A stretch of DNA of 64,000 nt from Ophiodon elongatus (GCA_016806645.1 JACSYO010000040.1:641001-705000); one strand, 5' to 3'; shown: positions 12,280-27,113, counted from the stretch's first letter. Numbers and translations are program-made. The notes: generated by a model from the letters alone, not told the origin.

Positions 12280-12570
12280 TTCATGCTTCTCTCAACTTGG
12301 CACTCTGTTCATTTCACAGCAATTATACTGAGTCATTCCACACATTCTGCCACAGAACTCAAGGGAAGGACCTTTCAGCTAATTGCTTTCAAATGGAAAT
12401 AAAAAATAATCACACGGCTACTTTGTCAAAATGACTCCTGTTATGCAGCATTTGGTATGGGGAAATTGATGTGGGATTCCTTTTAATGCCCCATTTACAA
12501 TACCCTTCGCTCTATTTCAGGATGAAAAGCTTTCTTTAAATGCATTTGGGATGAAGTCCTGACACTGCAT
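12280..12570. promoter_or_regulatory. Candidate conserved non-coding element
   Basis: A 290-bp unique stretch has no tandem repeats and no coding frame. It contains motif-like strings such as CTAATTGCTTTCAAATGG, TGAGTCATTCC and TTAAATGCATTTGG. The composition resembles vertebrate developmental enhancers. Conservation cannot be tested from one sequence. Confidence 0.3.
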
Positions 12571-14394
12571 GCGCCACGATTCTTCAGTTTCTCACAAACC
12601 AACTTTTTTTTTTTTTTACTCCGAATGTTTGGATCTATTTTTGCCGGAGCGGCTCCGTAGTGTGACATTCACCGGTCAACATATATAGATGCAGTTATTT
12701 ACTATGACGTTCATAGTTAATGACGTGTCTCACAGTTATGACCCTGCCTCTACGTCCACACAGCAGGTCTTCTTTCTGCTAATCATTACTCAGGAAGTGT
12801 AGGTACAACATAAAGATCAGACGACGTGCTGCCGCGTACAGCAATTGAAACGAGTCGTGCAGCCACAAAGTGTCTGTTGCCACATTAATCATGAATGAGC
12901 CGCCAACGTGTGTTCAATATTCTTGCGAAACACAAAATACTCTCAACAATTACTGCAACGCGGCTGCTGGAGAAGAGACTGCTTGAACACTCCCCTGAGG
13001 CTGCAACGCGTCAAGTGGACGTCCAGGGTTGGACTCAACACTCTGGAGATCATCTCTCTGTGATGCCGTCGAGTTTCCTCTCTTAATTCATGCTCAGCTG
13101 AAACATCGACCATGAGCGTACGTTTAGAGAAACCATATATGTTGTGCTGTGGTGCTTAGAGCTAAATACTAATGTCAGTATGCACAACGACAAGTGATCA
13201 ACCTCGTGACGGCACGAGAGGAAAACGTGCTGATGACTAAAGCCAGTCAGCTCCGTCTCTGGGGACCTCGAATGTCTGCACAAAATTGAACGGTGATTTA
13301 TGGTAAAGAATCAATCTATCGACCCAAAGCCATGCAAAGACTGTAGACTACCCAACAGCTCTGCAAAGACTCCTTTTTTGCCCCCTGCAGCTAAATTATG
13401 TTCATACATTCCTTAGTTTTTCCACTCAATTCCACGCCTATTACACAAACTCCGTCTGGCTGTAACCAAGGCATTCGCCAGCAAAAAATATATTTGTCAA
13501 TACACATCAACCGTTGTAATATGATCTGCAGCTGGCTATTCTTTCGGGTTTAGCGAGCCTCATATTCTTGTTGCCGTTTGAAGGCTGGCAGGCCGGCAGG
13601 CCGAGCGGCGCTGATGTGTTGACGTATGGTGGGAGGCAGGAAGAGGCAGCTGCTGTTCATCTCCACGAGAGGAAGGCCACTCCGAGAGGATGAGTGGAGA
13701 GGGGCCTTTCAGAAGATCTCTGAGTCAGAGCGAGTGGGGAGGCATCGGGATATTATTAGGGAGGTGTGCCTGCTGCCCTGCTATTATGACTGAAATAAAT
13801 GCTTCTTCTGCTGCTGCTTTAGACCGAAGATACACACCTGCCCCGCGTTGTTTCATCAGGTGTTACATGTGAGATGTGAAAGAGATTTGAAACCTATAAT
13901 TCCTATCAGATTATAGGGCTCAAGAGACCTTTGATTGTTGTGAAAGGGACTGAAGGCTATTAGGGATGAAACCTGTTCACCACACATTAATGACGCCGCG
14001 TGAAGAAGATTTAGAAAAGTGATGAATATGGACTTGAATCTTTGTTTGACATCCGCTGCAGCAAATTCTATTATCTCGGTACAGTTTAGTAACCTGAAAC
14101 AGCTACAATATATAACAGAACCTCCAATAAAAGACACCCAACAGGCGGTCTGCTTTTTTATTCTCCTTAATTCCTCCGCTGACGGAGGCTCTACAGACTC
14201 TGTATTATCTCATGTGAAACAGCCACACTGCACTTAATCTCTAGTTTAAATGCACTTAAATAAATGATTGAATGTATAGCGCGGGAACCGAAATGTCACT
14301 GATGAGCTCCTTTTTGAAGCTTTGTGTAAAAACATAAAGGCAGAAATGAAAATGTTAATGAATTGTCTGAGGAGTAGAAGATCAGAGGAGCCAA

Positions 14395-14560
14395 ACGAAT
14401 TTCATATCACACCTAAAGACCTGGCATTTAATTAAAGTGGCCTGAAAAATGGCTGCCTGGTTGGCTGACAACAGTTTCTCTTGAAGCAAATTAAAGAAAT
14501 CAATTACTGCCGTGTGAAAAACTGTAATGCCAGCACACTGGAGCCCCCGCGGCGTCACAA
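14395..14560. promoter_or_regulatory. Candidate conserved non-coding element
   Basis: Unique sequence with ATTTAATTAAAG, GCAAATTAAAG and TCAATTAC motifs and no repeat match elsewhere in the window. Called on texture only. Confidence 0.25.
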
Positions 14561-15424
14561 TGAGACACCGGGCCAAGGGGAGAGGAGCGAGGAGGAGGGC
14601 GCCTCCACTGTGCCACATCTGACTGGCTCGGCTACAGAGTTTATCGCGTCAACCTGTTACGGGCAGCAGAGCCTGAGAAGGGCCCACGCGCTGGAATGAA
14701 GCCGCAAATCAGCCGAGCTGCCTCCACAAGCCCGAGCCTCCTCCACTCTGCTCCTAGCTCTTACTCATTCTCTCACCTTAATTCTCCCCCTCTCTTGTCT
14801 CACAAATACACAGTGCACACATATGGTACGCATGCTTGGGTTGGAGATATTTCATATAATAACGGCCCGTTTACTACACACTGCATATGGCACGTTGGCT
14901 CGTCAACTTCGTCCTCTACTAACAGAACACAGGTCCTTCCTGATTATGTGATGATATATAATGATATAAACCGCTGCTGCTCCGTCGAGCCCTCAGAGCT
15001 ATGTTACAGTGGAGCCCACACTGTCACTAACTGCACTCCCTGAATAAATACAACATTTTAGGGGAAACTAAAAAGTGATTTCAAAGAGAGGCAGACAGAC
15101 GAGTCTACAATATGTGTTTGACAGGATGTATCCAGGATGTCAGCAGTGAAAACAGGTTAAAAAGATGAGACGTCTATCGAGACAGACGTCAATGAAAGTA
15201 GCCGGGTAGGTCTTTGTTCACTGTTGAAATCATTAAAAAGACAAAAGCAGCATGTGTTTATACATTCAGTATAGCTACCTTCGGTAGCTAGCGTAGCATA
15301 GATGAGCTAACGGTAGTTGATAATGTGCTAAAAGTAGTCTGCTGATGTTAGCTTGTAGAAATGTAACATTTTACTACAGCTTCAAATCCACAAAACCAGC
15401 CTGAACATGAAAAACTTCTGGAAC

Positions 15425-15610
15425 AATGGATGAGAGTCTGAGGAGCAGAGCCGGACAGTTATTGGACCCCAGTTGGAGCTAATATCAAGCTCAAAGGTAA
15501 ATATTGAACAAGATAGATTTGAACAAACATTACTCAAACAGGAGGAAATAGTACATTTGTTGTGGACATATTTTTAAAGGCTGTTTGATCCAGACAAAAA
15601 AAATATTTGG
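15425..15610 (+). repeat. Dispersed repeat related to 25.4 kb
   Basis: The segment 'attactcaaacagg' followed by 'aaatagtacatttgt' and 'ggac' matches 25,438-25,480 ('gttactcaaacag', 'aaatagtgcatttgt'). The same ordered strings in two places indicate a dispersed family. Confidence 0.5.
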
Positions 15611-18600
15611 GAGCAAATAAAGAAGTGTTTTTTGGAATGAAAATGTTCAAACAAGATATGAATATTACCACAAAATGTTGGCTATTCTTTTAAAAATATA
15701 GTTATTTGTGTAATGTTATACCTGGTAATTTTAACATGTTAAATTGCAGCAAGGTAAGCTTTAAGGTAAAAGTACAAATCAACGTTTACTCAGCAGTGCA
15801 GTATAATACATATTTATGGCATATTTTATGGTGTAGCCTTTAGCTGATCATTAACTAGATTTACTTTTTTTTTTTTTTATATCTGGTGTACCACTAAATA
15901 AACTGCTGGTGACACAACCTCTGCAAGCAAGAAATAAAGAAAGAACAGTCCTAGTTACTCTACTGGCTGTTCAGGAGAGCGAATAAGGAATTAATGAAGA
16001 GGAAAGCTGATACACTGTAGGTTAGCAACTGTAAGAGAAAGTGATTACATGCTAGTGGCCTGCTGCAGGAAAGAGCTACTTTATTATAGGAATATCTGCT
16101 GTCATAGTCCTGCTGCTCAATTTTAATGCAGTGAGTTACGTACACCGAGCCATTCAGGCGGAACTGACTGCCACCCTCTCTAAATGTTAATCTCATTGTT
16201 ATCAAATCAACGTCAACACACATAACAGGAGCAGCATTCACATATAGACTTTGTCCAAGGATACAGACAGACGCTCAAGGTCGGTTTGAGTATAAATTCA
16301 CTTTGATTAAGTGCTGACACGGACATTAGATAGTCAATAACAATGGAGGTGAATGAAATGCATTTTTAAAAACATATTTCTTTTTTTTCCCTCCCGTACG
16401 TTCTCTTGACTCTGGATCTCTGGCGCTTTGTCGCTGCCCTGAGACCTCTGCCGTCATCACACACACACTCTCGAACCCTTCGTCAGTTTCAGAGCGGTGG
16501 TTTGACAGGTGTGAAGGAGTCCTCTCCTCTCCCGTTATTCTGCGTGCACCAATAGCGCCATCCCCGTCCCCCAGCTGGAATCTGGTCGGTTTCCCTGATA
16601 AGGCTGCTCCATACGGGGGCCTGCTGGAGACTACTGGTCCTGATCCACGGCGGATCAGCATGCATCACAGCGTGCCAGATACTGAGGAGTGGGGTAAAAG
16701 GAGCTATGAATGATGAGCCATTTATGTCGAATGGCAACGCTCAGTACCAGTGCAGGAAGCTGGCACTCAAAAGGCGCTTTGGTGCATAACGGAGCCTTTC
16801 ACTGCTTTCAGTATGTATAGAGAAGTCAGTGGTGAAGCAAAATATTGATTTCTTTTTTTTTTTGGGCCACCTTTTAAGTGGCTTATTTACACATCCAGCA
16901 GTTATGTAGCAACATTATCATTCATTTGTAGTCGTGTTTAACGTCAACTGACGGATATAAGTCCAGATTTCAGTCTCTTTTAGCTCCGTTTTTGGTCTCT
17001 ACCAACTCCAAAGGGAAATATATGTCACGTTAGCTGCTAAATGCTCCACTAATTGTGTCTGTCTGCAGCTTTTCTGCTGGAAACAGCTGGAAATAACACT
17101 ACGAGAGTGAATCAAAGCTCTGTAAAGCCGGGGGGAGCTGCAGATGATTCTTGATGGAAACGAGCCTAATCCTGTTTTTTTTAGCGAGATTTCAAAAGTT
17201 TATTTAAAATTCAATAGATTGTTACTGTGAAAATGTGGATTATAGACCCATTAAGTAAACGCAGCAATACTACTGTCACAAATTCACATTTTTACTGAAG
17301 AAAAAATATCAAAGTTATCTTAAGTAAAGTACTAATAGTCAGTGGTAAATTATTGATGCCTTAAAAAGTTCATCAATAAAAGATAATAATGAAAATTGCC
17401 AAAATGGAGACAAATATGGGCAAACAAATCTCGATACATATTGTTAACTGAGGAAAAACATTTATCAGGAATGAAACATTAACTTGGTTGACATGATGTT
17501 CCCTCTCAACGTGTCAGTGGCTAAAGCAAAATTGTGACATAATTACAATAATTCAGCTCTTACAGTTATATGCAAAAGTTAGTGTTTTGGCCCAAATTGA
17601 AAACAATTGAAGTGTGTGTGTGTTTTCAGGTTACACAGATAGTTTGATCAATGTTATGATCAATATTGTACATTCAGCCTTGTTTAAGCTCTTTCATTGC
17701 TCGCGACCAAAACGGATAAAACGACAAAGCGTGACGGCAATTAACCGTGTTGGACGCTTTAAAATGTTGTGGAGTCAAAGGAAAACCCTCTGGAGCCGTT
17801 ATTCAGAAGGACCAGACGTGCACCTCCAGCGGCGTTCTCCTGTGGTTTGAAGTTTTACGCTTGGACTTACTGGCATGTATCCTGATAATAAGCCATTCAT
17901 GCATTAAAAGTTTGTTTGCTTCACAATTCAAAACACATCGATCTCGGCACGCTGGCATGAACCTGATGGTCTACTCCCAGTCACAGCGGGGAGAGAGGCG
18001 GCGTGCCAGTCAAACTGCAAAGTGAGCAGAATACAGATGCAGTTAGGAGTTTAAAGGATTATTCTACGCTATAGGATCTCTTTCTTCTGCAAGTCTGATA
18101 TGAGAGCAAACGTTTCGTGGACATGAAAATGTGACGATTCATTAAAACTCCAAATGTTTAACATTAAAAAAGTGCGTTTAGAATGACGGCAACTTGTTTT
18201 TTGCTTTTTGCTGTGATTGTTTTTGTTCAAATACAAAAGGTTATTAATAATTCAGCAGTGAGCTAAATAACAGTTGTTTGAGATGTAGTGACAGATTCAA
18301 AGGTTTGAACTTCTTTTTAATGTCTGAAACTGATCGTTCAAAGGATGTAAAATCTCATATCGATGGTGTCATTAAAGTTAAACAGAACTCTGGATTAAAA
18401 GAAGATCAAACACTACATCTTCATCTGGGGAAGTCCGATGTTTTTGTTTTTTTAATCTGGGCATTAGTAATGCAATCTGACTCAAACTGATGAAATAGTT
18501 CTGTCTTCCCGTCTGGGGAGGCTGCGCTGCAGTGGTTGCTTATGGGCAGCAGGGAGTGCTAAAGGCGAAAGAAAAAAAAAAGAAAACACTTTTCTTCTTC

Positions 18601-19525
18601 AAGAAAATGGGAGAATCCCTGTGGAAGGTCTGTGCAGGACTGAGAGAGGGTCAGATGAAGTTTGCCTGCCCCTCAAGTTCAGGGTGTGCGTGTTTGATAA
18701 AGTCCTCATTGCACAGATCTGAGACTGCGCGCCAGTCTCGGCAGTCCAAAAACACTCCTCCGAAAACCTGCTGACAGTGGAGACGAGCGGATAGAGTTAA
18801 CATGAGGACGCTAATGAATATGAATGAGGTAAATGTAAGCTGATGAATGTTATCCCTTATCTCCATAAAGATTGGACAATTCCCTTGAACCTCTGCCAAG
18901 GACACACACAATAAAGAACACATTTGAAGAGTTAGCTTGTCTGGCAATTTGATGGACGTTGATAAGGTTACATCACAACGCAGTGATATATAATGTCTGG
19001 ATGAGGGTATGATCTGAGCTGAAACACCAAGGAGGCTGCAGATCACTGTTTAATAGTTTGTCCATGGCAATTGCCAAAAAAAAGAAAAATCAATGTAGAT
19101 TTTATAAGATCTTTTAACAATATCCTGGGGCTAATACACACATTTGAGTTATTAAAATGAATATGTCTATTAGGGTCTTTTCTTCCCGAGAGACCACTGC
19201 TAGCTGACGAAGAGATATATACTCTCATTTTCCTCTTCATTTTCCCGGTGTCAGATCAATCATGCACCATCCCAACTCAAGGTGAAACCCATCAAAGTGT
19301 CATTCCTCCATCGTCGGTGATTCACAGGAAGCTCCGGCACACAGACGGGTCGGGCAGACAAACAGAAAGACAGCATCAACAAGCGAGTTAGGGGGGAAAC
19401 AAACAGCCCCGATGCCCGGGGAGATTAATCTGCTTTTACTGCCGGTCCTCAAGAGCAAAACGAACACAACTCCCAGTCGTAAAAAGGGCTCATAAACACC
19501 AGCAGGCCGCATGTAGAAAGAGCCG

Positions 19526-19558
19526 AGATAAAGTCTGTCCAATCTACCAGATAAGATA
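19526..19558 (+). promoter_or_regulatory. Clustered GATA motifs upstream of enpp7
   Basis: AGATAA at 19526-19531 and AGATAAGATA at 19549-19558 lie about 110-140 bp before the enpp7 start codon. GATA4/6 factors drive many intestinal genes and ENPP7 is an intestinal enzyme, so a role is plausible. The motif is short and frequent, so this stays inference. Confidence 0.3.
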
Positions 19559-19664
19559 CGTTCAGGGGAAACTTTGCTCGGAAGCTCTGGGCTGCAGAAT
19601 GCTCTGGTGAGATGGCGAGAAGGCGGCTCGTCCTGTAGACGCTCGGTAGTGTTTCGCTGAAAGT

Positions 19665-22600
19665 ATGGCGCCAGTCGAGACGCACGTGTTGGCCACGCTG
19701 TGGGCCGCGAGTCTCTGCCTCCTCTGGGCCTCGTCCGTCCTCGGGGCACCGGCGAACCCGCGGAGGCCGAAGGTGCTGCTGATCTCCTTCGACGGATTCC
19801 GGTGGGATTACGACCGCGACGTGGACACGCCGAACCTGGACCGGATGGCCGAGGATGGAGTCAAAGCTCTGTACGTCACTCCTCCTTTCCTCACCATCAC
19901 CAGTCCCTCACACTTCACCCTCTTGACAGGTAAAGGCTTTCATTCTCTACAACAGCGCTTCCAGTTGGCGGAGGGGTGGTGGGGTCTGCATATCATGGCG
20001 GAGCAGGAAACCGCTCTCAGTTGACTTTGCTAGGATTGAAAAAAAACAAAAGCCGTGGTGAAAAAGGAATTAGTTGTAATTGAATGTCCCAGGGTCCAAC
20101 AGCTTTTATAGCTGAGTAAGATAATTATGCTTGGATGACTGGGGGAAGAAGTCGCTGCTCCCTTTTCTTATTTTGACTCTCAAATCATCAGTGCCAGCTA
20201 AAAGAAATTTAACTTCCTTGAAATTAAATTCCTCTAATCTCCGAAGTTGGTCATAAGACCTTGTCCAAAAGCGTCATGCCACTCAGCCCGTTAAGTTGAT
20301 AGAATTTTTAATGTGAATGTGTCACGCTGTGAATAATGAGCGCGGGCAAGACTGACAGCGAGTTCCTCTTCCGCAGGCCGCTACACTGAGAACCACGGCG
20401 TAATCCACAACATGTGGTTCGACACCACCACCACGGAGAAGAAGCCGTACTATCAGACTCAGTTTGTGAACGAGTGGTGGGACAATGGCTCTCTGCCCAT
20501 CTGGATCACCGCGCAGAGGCAGGTCTGTGTGCGGCCCGCTTCCATCTTATCGCTGCGAGAGGCTGTTTTGCAGTTTACAGCACCAGAAACCATTTCTCCT
20601 GACAACACAACATTGAAGGCCCCGCTGAATAATTCCAGCAAGATCCCTGCAGTTGTGATGCAAATGATCTTTGCATATATATATGTGTGTGTTACTGTAA
20701 CTGCATGCCAATGACAGCGGCTGTAAGTGTGCTGTGAAATCCTGCAGCTGCTGATTTGGTTCCCCTGCATGTTGAACCGATCAACCCTCTGCACGCTTGT
20801 TAATATGCCATGTTTAAAAGTACATGCGTTATATTTGTATGTGCGTGGGGGTTGATGTGTCTTTCTCCTACCCCCCTCCAGGGCCTAAAAGCTGGCTCTC
20901 TTCACTTCCCTGGCACGGCTTCCAGTTACCAGGGACAGGTTGCTATGGTGCGGGAAGTGGAGCCGCTGCTGTACAACTACAAGAACGAGACCTCGTGGCG
21001 AGAGAACACGGACCAGGTGATGGGCTGGCTGGCGGACCAGGAGCTGGACTTCGTGTCCCTGTACTTCGGAGAGCCGGACGGCACGGGCCACAGGTACGGG
21101 CCCGACTCCCCGCAGCTTCGCGACATGGTCAGGCAGGTGGACCGGACGGTGGGCTACATCCGGCGCTCGGCCGAACGCCACGGGCTGACCGCCCGCCTCA
21201 ACATCATCGTCACCGCCGACCACGGCATGAGCTCGGTGTACCGGAACGGCCTGGTGCAGGAGATCACCCTGTCCAGGATCCCGGGCTTCTCCTTCAGCGA
21301 CCTGTCCTTCCACCTGGTGGACTTCGGCCCCTCTGGGATGCTGCTGCCGAAGCCGGGTCGGCTGGAGAAGGTTTACGCCGCCTTGAAGGGGGCCCATCCG
21401 CACCTCCACGTGTTCAAGAAGGAGGAGATGCCCAAGCACCTCCACTTTGCCAACAACGACCGTATCCTCCCCATCGTGTTATGGGCCGACGCCGGATACG
21501 TAATCAACGGGGTGCGTTGATGGAGAGGGTGGACTTTTCTTTTGATATCTTTCTTGCTCAAGAATTGTCAGTTCGAGTCCTGCAAGGCTGACGAAATACA
21601 AATGTTTGATGTGACCCGATCACCACGGCGGGGTTACACCAACAGGGATTCATTTAATGTAAGTTAGTTTAGCAAAGCTGGGTTTAAAACCAGTAAATCC
21701 AGATTTAAGATTAAGCAGGGCTCTGTTGCACAATTAAAAACAAATCTCTGGTTCGTAAAACGTTTAAACCAAGTTTGATTAATATGGACATACTTGCTTA
21801 CCCAAACTAAAATAAATAAAGAAGTTTGCATGCTGTCGGGAACAAGTAAGTATGAAAGAGGGGGGGTGGGGGGGGGGCTTCTGGCTGTATACATTTATAA
21901 AACAGTACATTGTTTGCTAACTAGGAAGCTAAAAAGTTGGTTAGTTTACTGTACGTTGTTTAATATCTCCTCCTTTGAGAAAAACTTGTTGGCCGAAATA
22001 ATGGAGCAACATGGACAAATATTAGAAGATAAAAATAACAGACAAACACAAAAAGGCTTTTCGGAGTCTGTTGGTCCGATCTTCCCGTTCAGCTCCAGTC
22101 TTCCTGCTGAACCTGGATCTTGAGAGTAATTCAGCAGCATCGTAAAACTCAACTGGGTCGAGTCTGCCTCTTAACTTTCTACGAGGATCTTGATAGTTTT
22201 CCTTCATCCATCTCAAAAAGGCAGCATTTAATTTAGAGTAAAAACTAAACTGATGTTAAAAGAGAGGCTTCAAATTAAATGAGAATATGCTACTTATTTT
22301 AGTAATAGTTAGCTAGCTAAAGATTGAGTAGTAGAAGTAATAGTAGTAGTAGGCTAGTACAAAAAGAGACCGGTTGTGATGGATGAAGGACTTCCTCACA
22401 GAGACGGAGGTTTGAGTCCTGTCAGAAGCCTTTCTACACTTTTTTAAAATTATTATTATTTTCAGTCGCAGTTTTGTTAGATTTAGGCAACAAAACTACT
22501 TAATTAGGTTTATGAAAAATATAAATAGCCTACAGTCGACGACATTAATAGACACGGTATCTAATGTGTGCGTTCTGGGCTATAGACACCCGGCTGCCTC

Positions 22601-25600
22601 TTTCTTTACTTTAAGTTTCAAGTTAAACCTGCAGGGTTTAAAAATGAATCCTTGTTGGTGTAAACCAGCCGGAGAGGCCGCAGCAATGATTAGTCAAACA
22701 TCAAACCGTATGTTTTCTATGACATCACCGACATGCATGAAGTAATAAAACCACAGAGAGGTGTGCAGCAGCTGTTTTGTTCCCCATGCAAATCCCACCG
22801 TTACCTCAGGTTGCCATGTGGAAACATTTAAAAGGTACAGTGTGCAGCGCTTAGGGGGGATATTTTGGCAGAAAGGGAATTATTATTATTAAGTCTGTTT
22901 TCTTTAGCGTATAATCACCTGAAAATAGGAACCGTTGTGTTTTCATGAGCTTAGAATGAGCCGTTTATGCACAGAGCGGGTTCTCTTCATCGAGCCACCT
23001 AATACTTCACTTCTGACCTTTAACTGCTGAGATTATGATTATGACCTATAGTTAACTGATTATAAGGAAATCAAATGACAAGCACTGATACGCTGTTACA
23101 GATAAACAACCTTTGCATGCCGTCCAGTTTATTGTGGATTTATCCTGAAGTCTCGACCGCAGCGACACTTAACTTACCCGTTGCATTTCGCTCGCGGGAA
23201 ATGGTGAAGCTGGACTCTTTTTTTTTTATCAGAAATAATTAGTTACATTTTAATCTCAGTACATTACAATTTCAATCAAGTGGATTTGCACGTCCTCGGG
23301 ATAATCCAGGCCCGGCTGATGACATGCAGCGCTCTCAAACGCTCCACGAAGCCATTCATGCCTCAGAAATTCTAAATTAGCGTTTTCATTTGACTCCGTT
23401 GAGCGGTAACTTAGCGCCTGGATGTGTCAGTCGGTTACTGGAAGCCACCGAATCATAACTTAATTTAAAGAAATAAATAACCGAAATCATAAACTGTCTT
23501 ACGAATGCTGAATATGAGGAAACTAATCAGTCCCGTGGATCCACTGATGGAACAGGTTATCTGAAGTTTATAGGTTTTGGCCGGTGATGATGATGACTGT
23601 ATCATCTGACTTTTGGTTCCCTTTATGGCCACTTCAACTCCTTTTAGTCTGATCCCAGAGGAGGATAAGCATGTTGGGGCTGTTACATAACTGTTAGGAT
23701 GAGGGTATTCTAAATACTGATATTTCCTGCACATTTCGCTGGTGATCAACAGGATATTTACTACAAAATGATCAAAGGAATTTATGTGTTATGAGTGTTT
23801 TTATGATTTTTTTTATTTTGGAGCTGGATTAAAATTCAGATTTCACCATTGGTTGATAGAAGTAACAAAGAGAGTGCACAGTGTGGAGAGGACTCCTTCT
23901 CTTGGACAACACCTCCCTCTGCTGACTCAATAAGAGCAGGCCGAGCCGCGGCAACCTCTGCAGCTCTTAAGACCCCGCTACTTAAAGCAATGCCTTATAA
24001 ACTTTACGATGTAATTGAATCTAACAAACTGGGTCATGCGTGCCGTGTCATCCGTCCCTCTGTGTCCTCGCAGTATTTCCCCGTTCAGTTCCACAAGGGT
24101 GAGCACGGCTTCGACAACCAAGACATGGACATGAAGCCCTTCTTCAGGGCAGTGGGTCCGGCGTTTCGCAGGAGCCTGGAGGTGGGGCCCTTCGAGACAG
24201 TGAACATCTACCCCTTGATGTGTCACATCCTGGGCATCCAGCCGGAGGTCAACGACGGCCACCTGAATGCCACCAAACACATGCTGGGTGAGTTTATATC
24301 GGACTAATGAGTCTCTCCCCGTGGCCTCCGAAGTGTGTCGCTCCAACACCTGCTCCTCCATTACTAGGCCATTCATTCATCATGTCCGACTTCATCATGG
24401 ATGGATTACTGAACGTGTCTATAGCACAGGCCCAGGGGCCCGAAGTGTCAGGGGCCCCCCTGGCCTTCTCCTACAGAATGTTAACTCAAAGAGACTCGTA
24501 CTCAACCACGAAGGGAAGCAAAATAATCACAAAAAGACAACAATGACACACAAAACTACCACAAAGATACACAAAGTGACACAAAATGACCTCAAAGAGA
24601 CACAAAACAAGTACAAAGAGACGCATAATGACCTCAAAGAGATGCACAATGACCTCAAAGAGACACAAAACAAGTACAAAGAGACGCATAATGACCTCAA
24701 AGAGACGCATAATGACCTCAAAGAGACGTAAAATGACCTCAGAAAAACAAAATGACACAAAGACTACAAATAGACACAAAACTACCGCAAAGAGATACAC
24801 AACGACTTCAAAGAGACACAGAAGGACCTCAAAGAACACATAATAACCTCTAAAAGAGATAAAATGACACACAAAGTGACATAAAAAGACACAGAGTGAC
24901 TACAGATACACACAAAATAACTGCAGAAGATACAAAACAATTATAAAGAGACACAAAACACCTAGAAAAAGACACAAAGCACCAATAAAAAACACAAAAT
25001 TGGGTACAAAACGATCGAAAATGACATATAATGACTATAAATATACACAAAACAACTACAAAGAGACACATAATGACCTCAAAGAGACAAAACATTACGA
25101 CAAAGACACAAAAAAGCCCAGAAAACACAAACAATGAACTCAAAGACACACAAAATGACCAAAGAAGACACATAATGTCTTAAAGAAATACACAAAAACA
25201 ACTACACAGAGATACAAAACGACTTCAAAGAGACACAAGACCTCAAAGAGACAAAAAACGATTTAAAAAATACCTTTTTCAGACTTTCCTACCCTGTCTG
25301 TCAAACTCAGTCCAAAATCTAATGGTTCCTACAAAAAAAAGAATCTTTTGAAAAACACCAACAAATATATTGTTTTTTTTTTTTTAAAGGATGACTCATT
25401 TTCTAAAACAGCTGGGTCTTGTAGTTTTTTTTAGCAAACGTTACTCAAACAGAAAGAAATAGTGCATTTGTTTGGGACTATTTTCTGCCGCGGATTAATC
25501 CACATATGGTGCCACAGTGAAGGAGAATTGTATGTCTGGGCCACACAGTTAAGAAGTTATTGGACAGAATTTTAAAGTTGCTATAGCGCCATCATGTGGT

Positions 25601-25680
25601 TGGTGGATGTCATTGTGTAGAGGCAGCAGTTTGATCGCTGTGGGTTTTGAGTAAGAAGAGTAAGAAAAATAACACTGGTC

Positions 25681-25744
<64 letters not shown>

Positions 25745-26957
25745 CAGTGAAAAGTTTGGACACACCTGGTATGTTGTTGTGTTTTCTTTCCTTTAATGAC
25801 GACTATTTCAGAGACAAAAAGAGTATAATTCAGACACTAAATGTATTGTTTGCATTTGTAATAGTTTTGGCCCCAAAAGAAGAAGAAGAAGAATTACTTG
25901 AATAAAACTTGTGTTTAGTCAAAGTCCCCACAGTGTTACAAGCCAGGGGAGAATACTGTTGCAACTATTTCCCCACAAATAGCCTTTGTTTTTGAATTTG
26001 CATAAATGACCGGAGCTCATTGTTGAAACACAACATTTGGCCTCTAAATATTTTATAATATTATTATTGGGCCCTCTGCAGTCGACTCGGTGGTGAGATT
26101 GAATAGTTTTACATTTTAACAGTTTTTCCATCTGATATTCATTGATCCAACTCCAATACTGCTAACCCGATACTAACCTTCTACTTCTATTGTGATGTTT
26201 TAAGAATAGCTGTTAATATTAACACACTTGTTAATATTCCATCTTTTTCCAGGCATTTTTGTGCACTTGACACAGAAACAGGAACTTATTCCTTTTTAAA
26301 TCCTCACTTTTTGATGCTAAGCTTCCAATTTATTTTACCAATGACTGGTGATTTACAATAAGGATGTACAGCGTTTTGCTCTTCATGTACAATGTTCTTG
26401 TACACAACTTTTTTTACAAACCCTTCCATACAAAATAACATATATTTGTGAAGAGGACTTTGTACAACCTGAAAGCATGACAAATACATGACGAATACAG
26501 ACAAATACATACAAATACATACAAATACATATAAATACAGACAAATACATGACAAATACATGACGAATACAGACAAATACATGACAAATACAGACAAATA
26601 CATGACAAATACAGACAGATACATGACAAATACAAACAAATACATGACGAATACATGACAAATACAGACAGATACATGACAAATACAAACAAATACATGA
26701 CGAATACAGACAAATACATGACAAATACAGACAAATACATGACAAATACAGACAAATACAGACAAATACAGACAAATACATACAAATACAGACAAATACA
26801 GAAAAATACATGACAAATACATACAAATACATGACAAATACATACAAATACATGACAAATACAGACAAATACATGACAAATACAGACAAATACATGAAAG
26901 TACAGAGCAGTCTTCTCAGCTGGCTGAGAGTGGAACAAGGGTGGAGTGGATCAAGCT

Positions 26958-26991
<34 letters not shown>

Positions 26992-27075
26992 CATATATAT
27001 ATCTATATATATATATATCTATATATATATATATATATCTATATATATACATATATAGATATATATATCTATCTA

Positions 27076-27113
<38 letters not shown>

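Larger units (their letters stand above)
9581..19300. other. Long gene-free interval upstream of enpp7
   Basis: No exon was recognised. The stretch is less repetitive than the rest of the window and has several unique AT-motif-rich blocks, listed separately. In tetrapods the neighbouring region holds RBFOX3, a gene with very large introns, so unseen non-coding exons are possible. That is inference only. Confidence 0.4.
21512..24073 (+). other. enpp7: enpp7 intron 3
   Basis: A 2.56-kb intron between GTGCGT and an AG acceptor. It contains dispersed repeats at 22,479-22,530 and 22,832-22,998. Reading frames across it, including the one running into exon 4 from 23,849, are not coding. Confidence 0.8.

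Noticed and set aside
21560..21590. tRNA-like B-box (GTTCGAGTCC)
   Set aside because: No A-box at the right distance and no cloverleaf can be drawn. At most it is a decayed SINE fragment.
20885..21591. Other long frames over enpp7 exon 3 on both strands
   Set aside because: Exon 3 in the enpp7 frame carries the conserved catalytic motifs. The other frames arise from GC-rich third positions.
26304..26994. Minus-strand frames of up to 203 codons
   Set aside because: They are translations of the ACAAATACATG minisatellite (repeating MYLSVFV) with no unique sequence.
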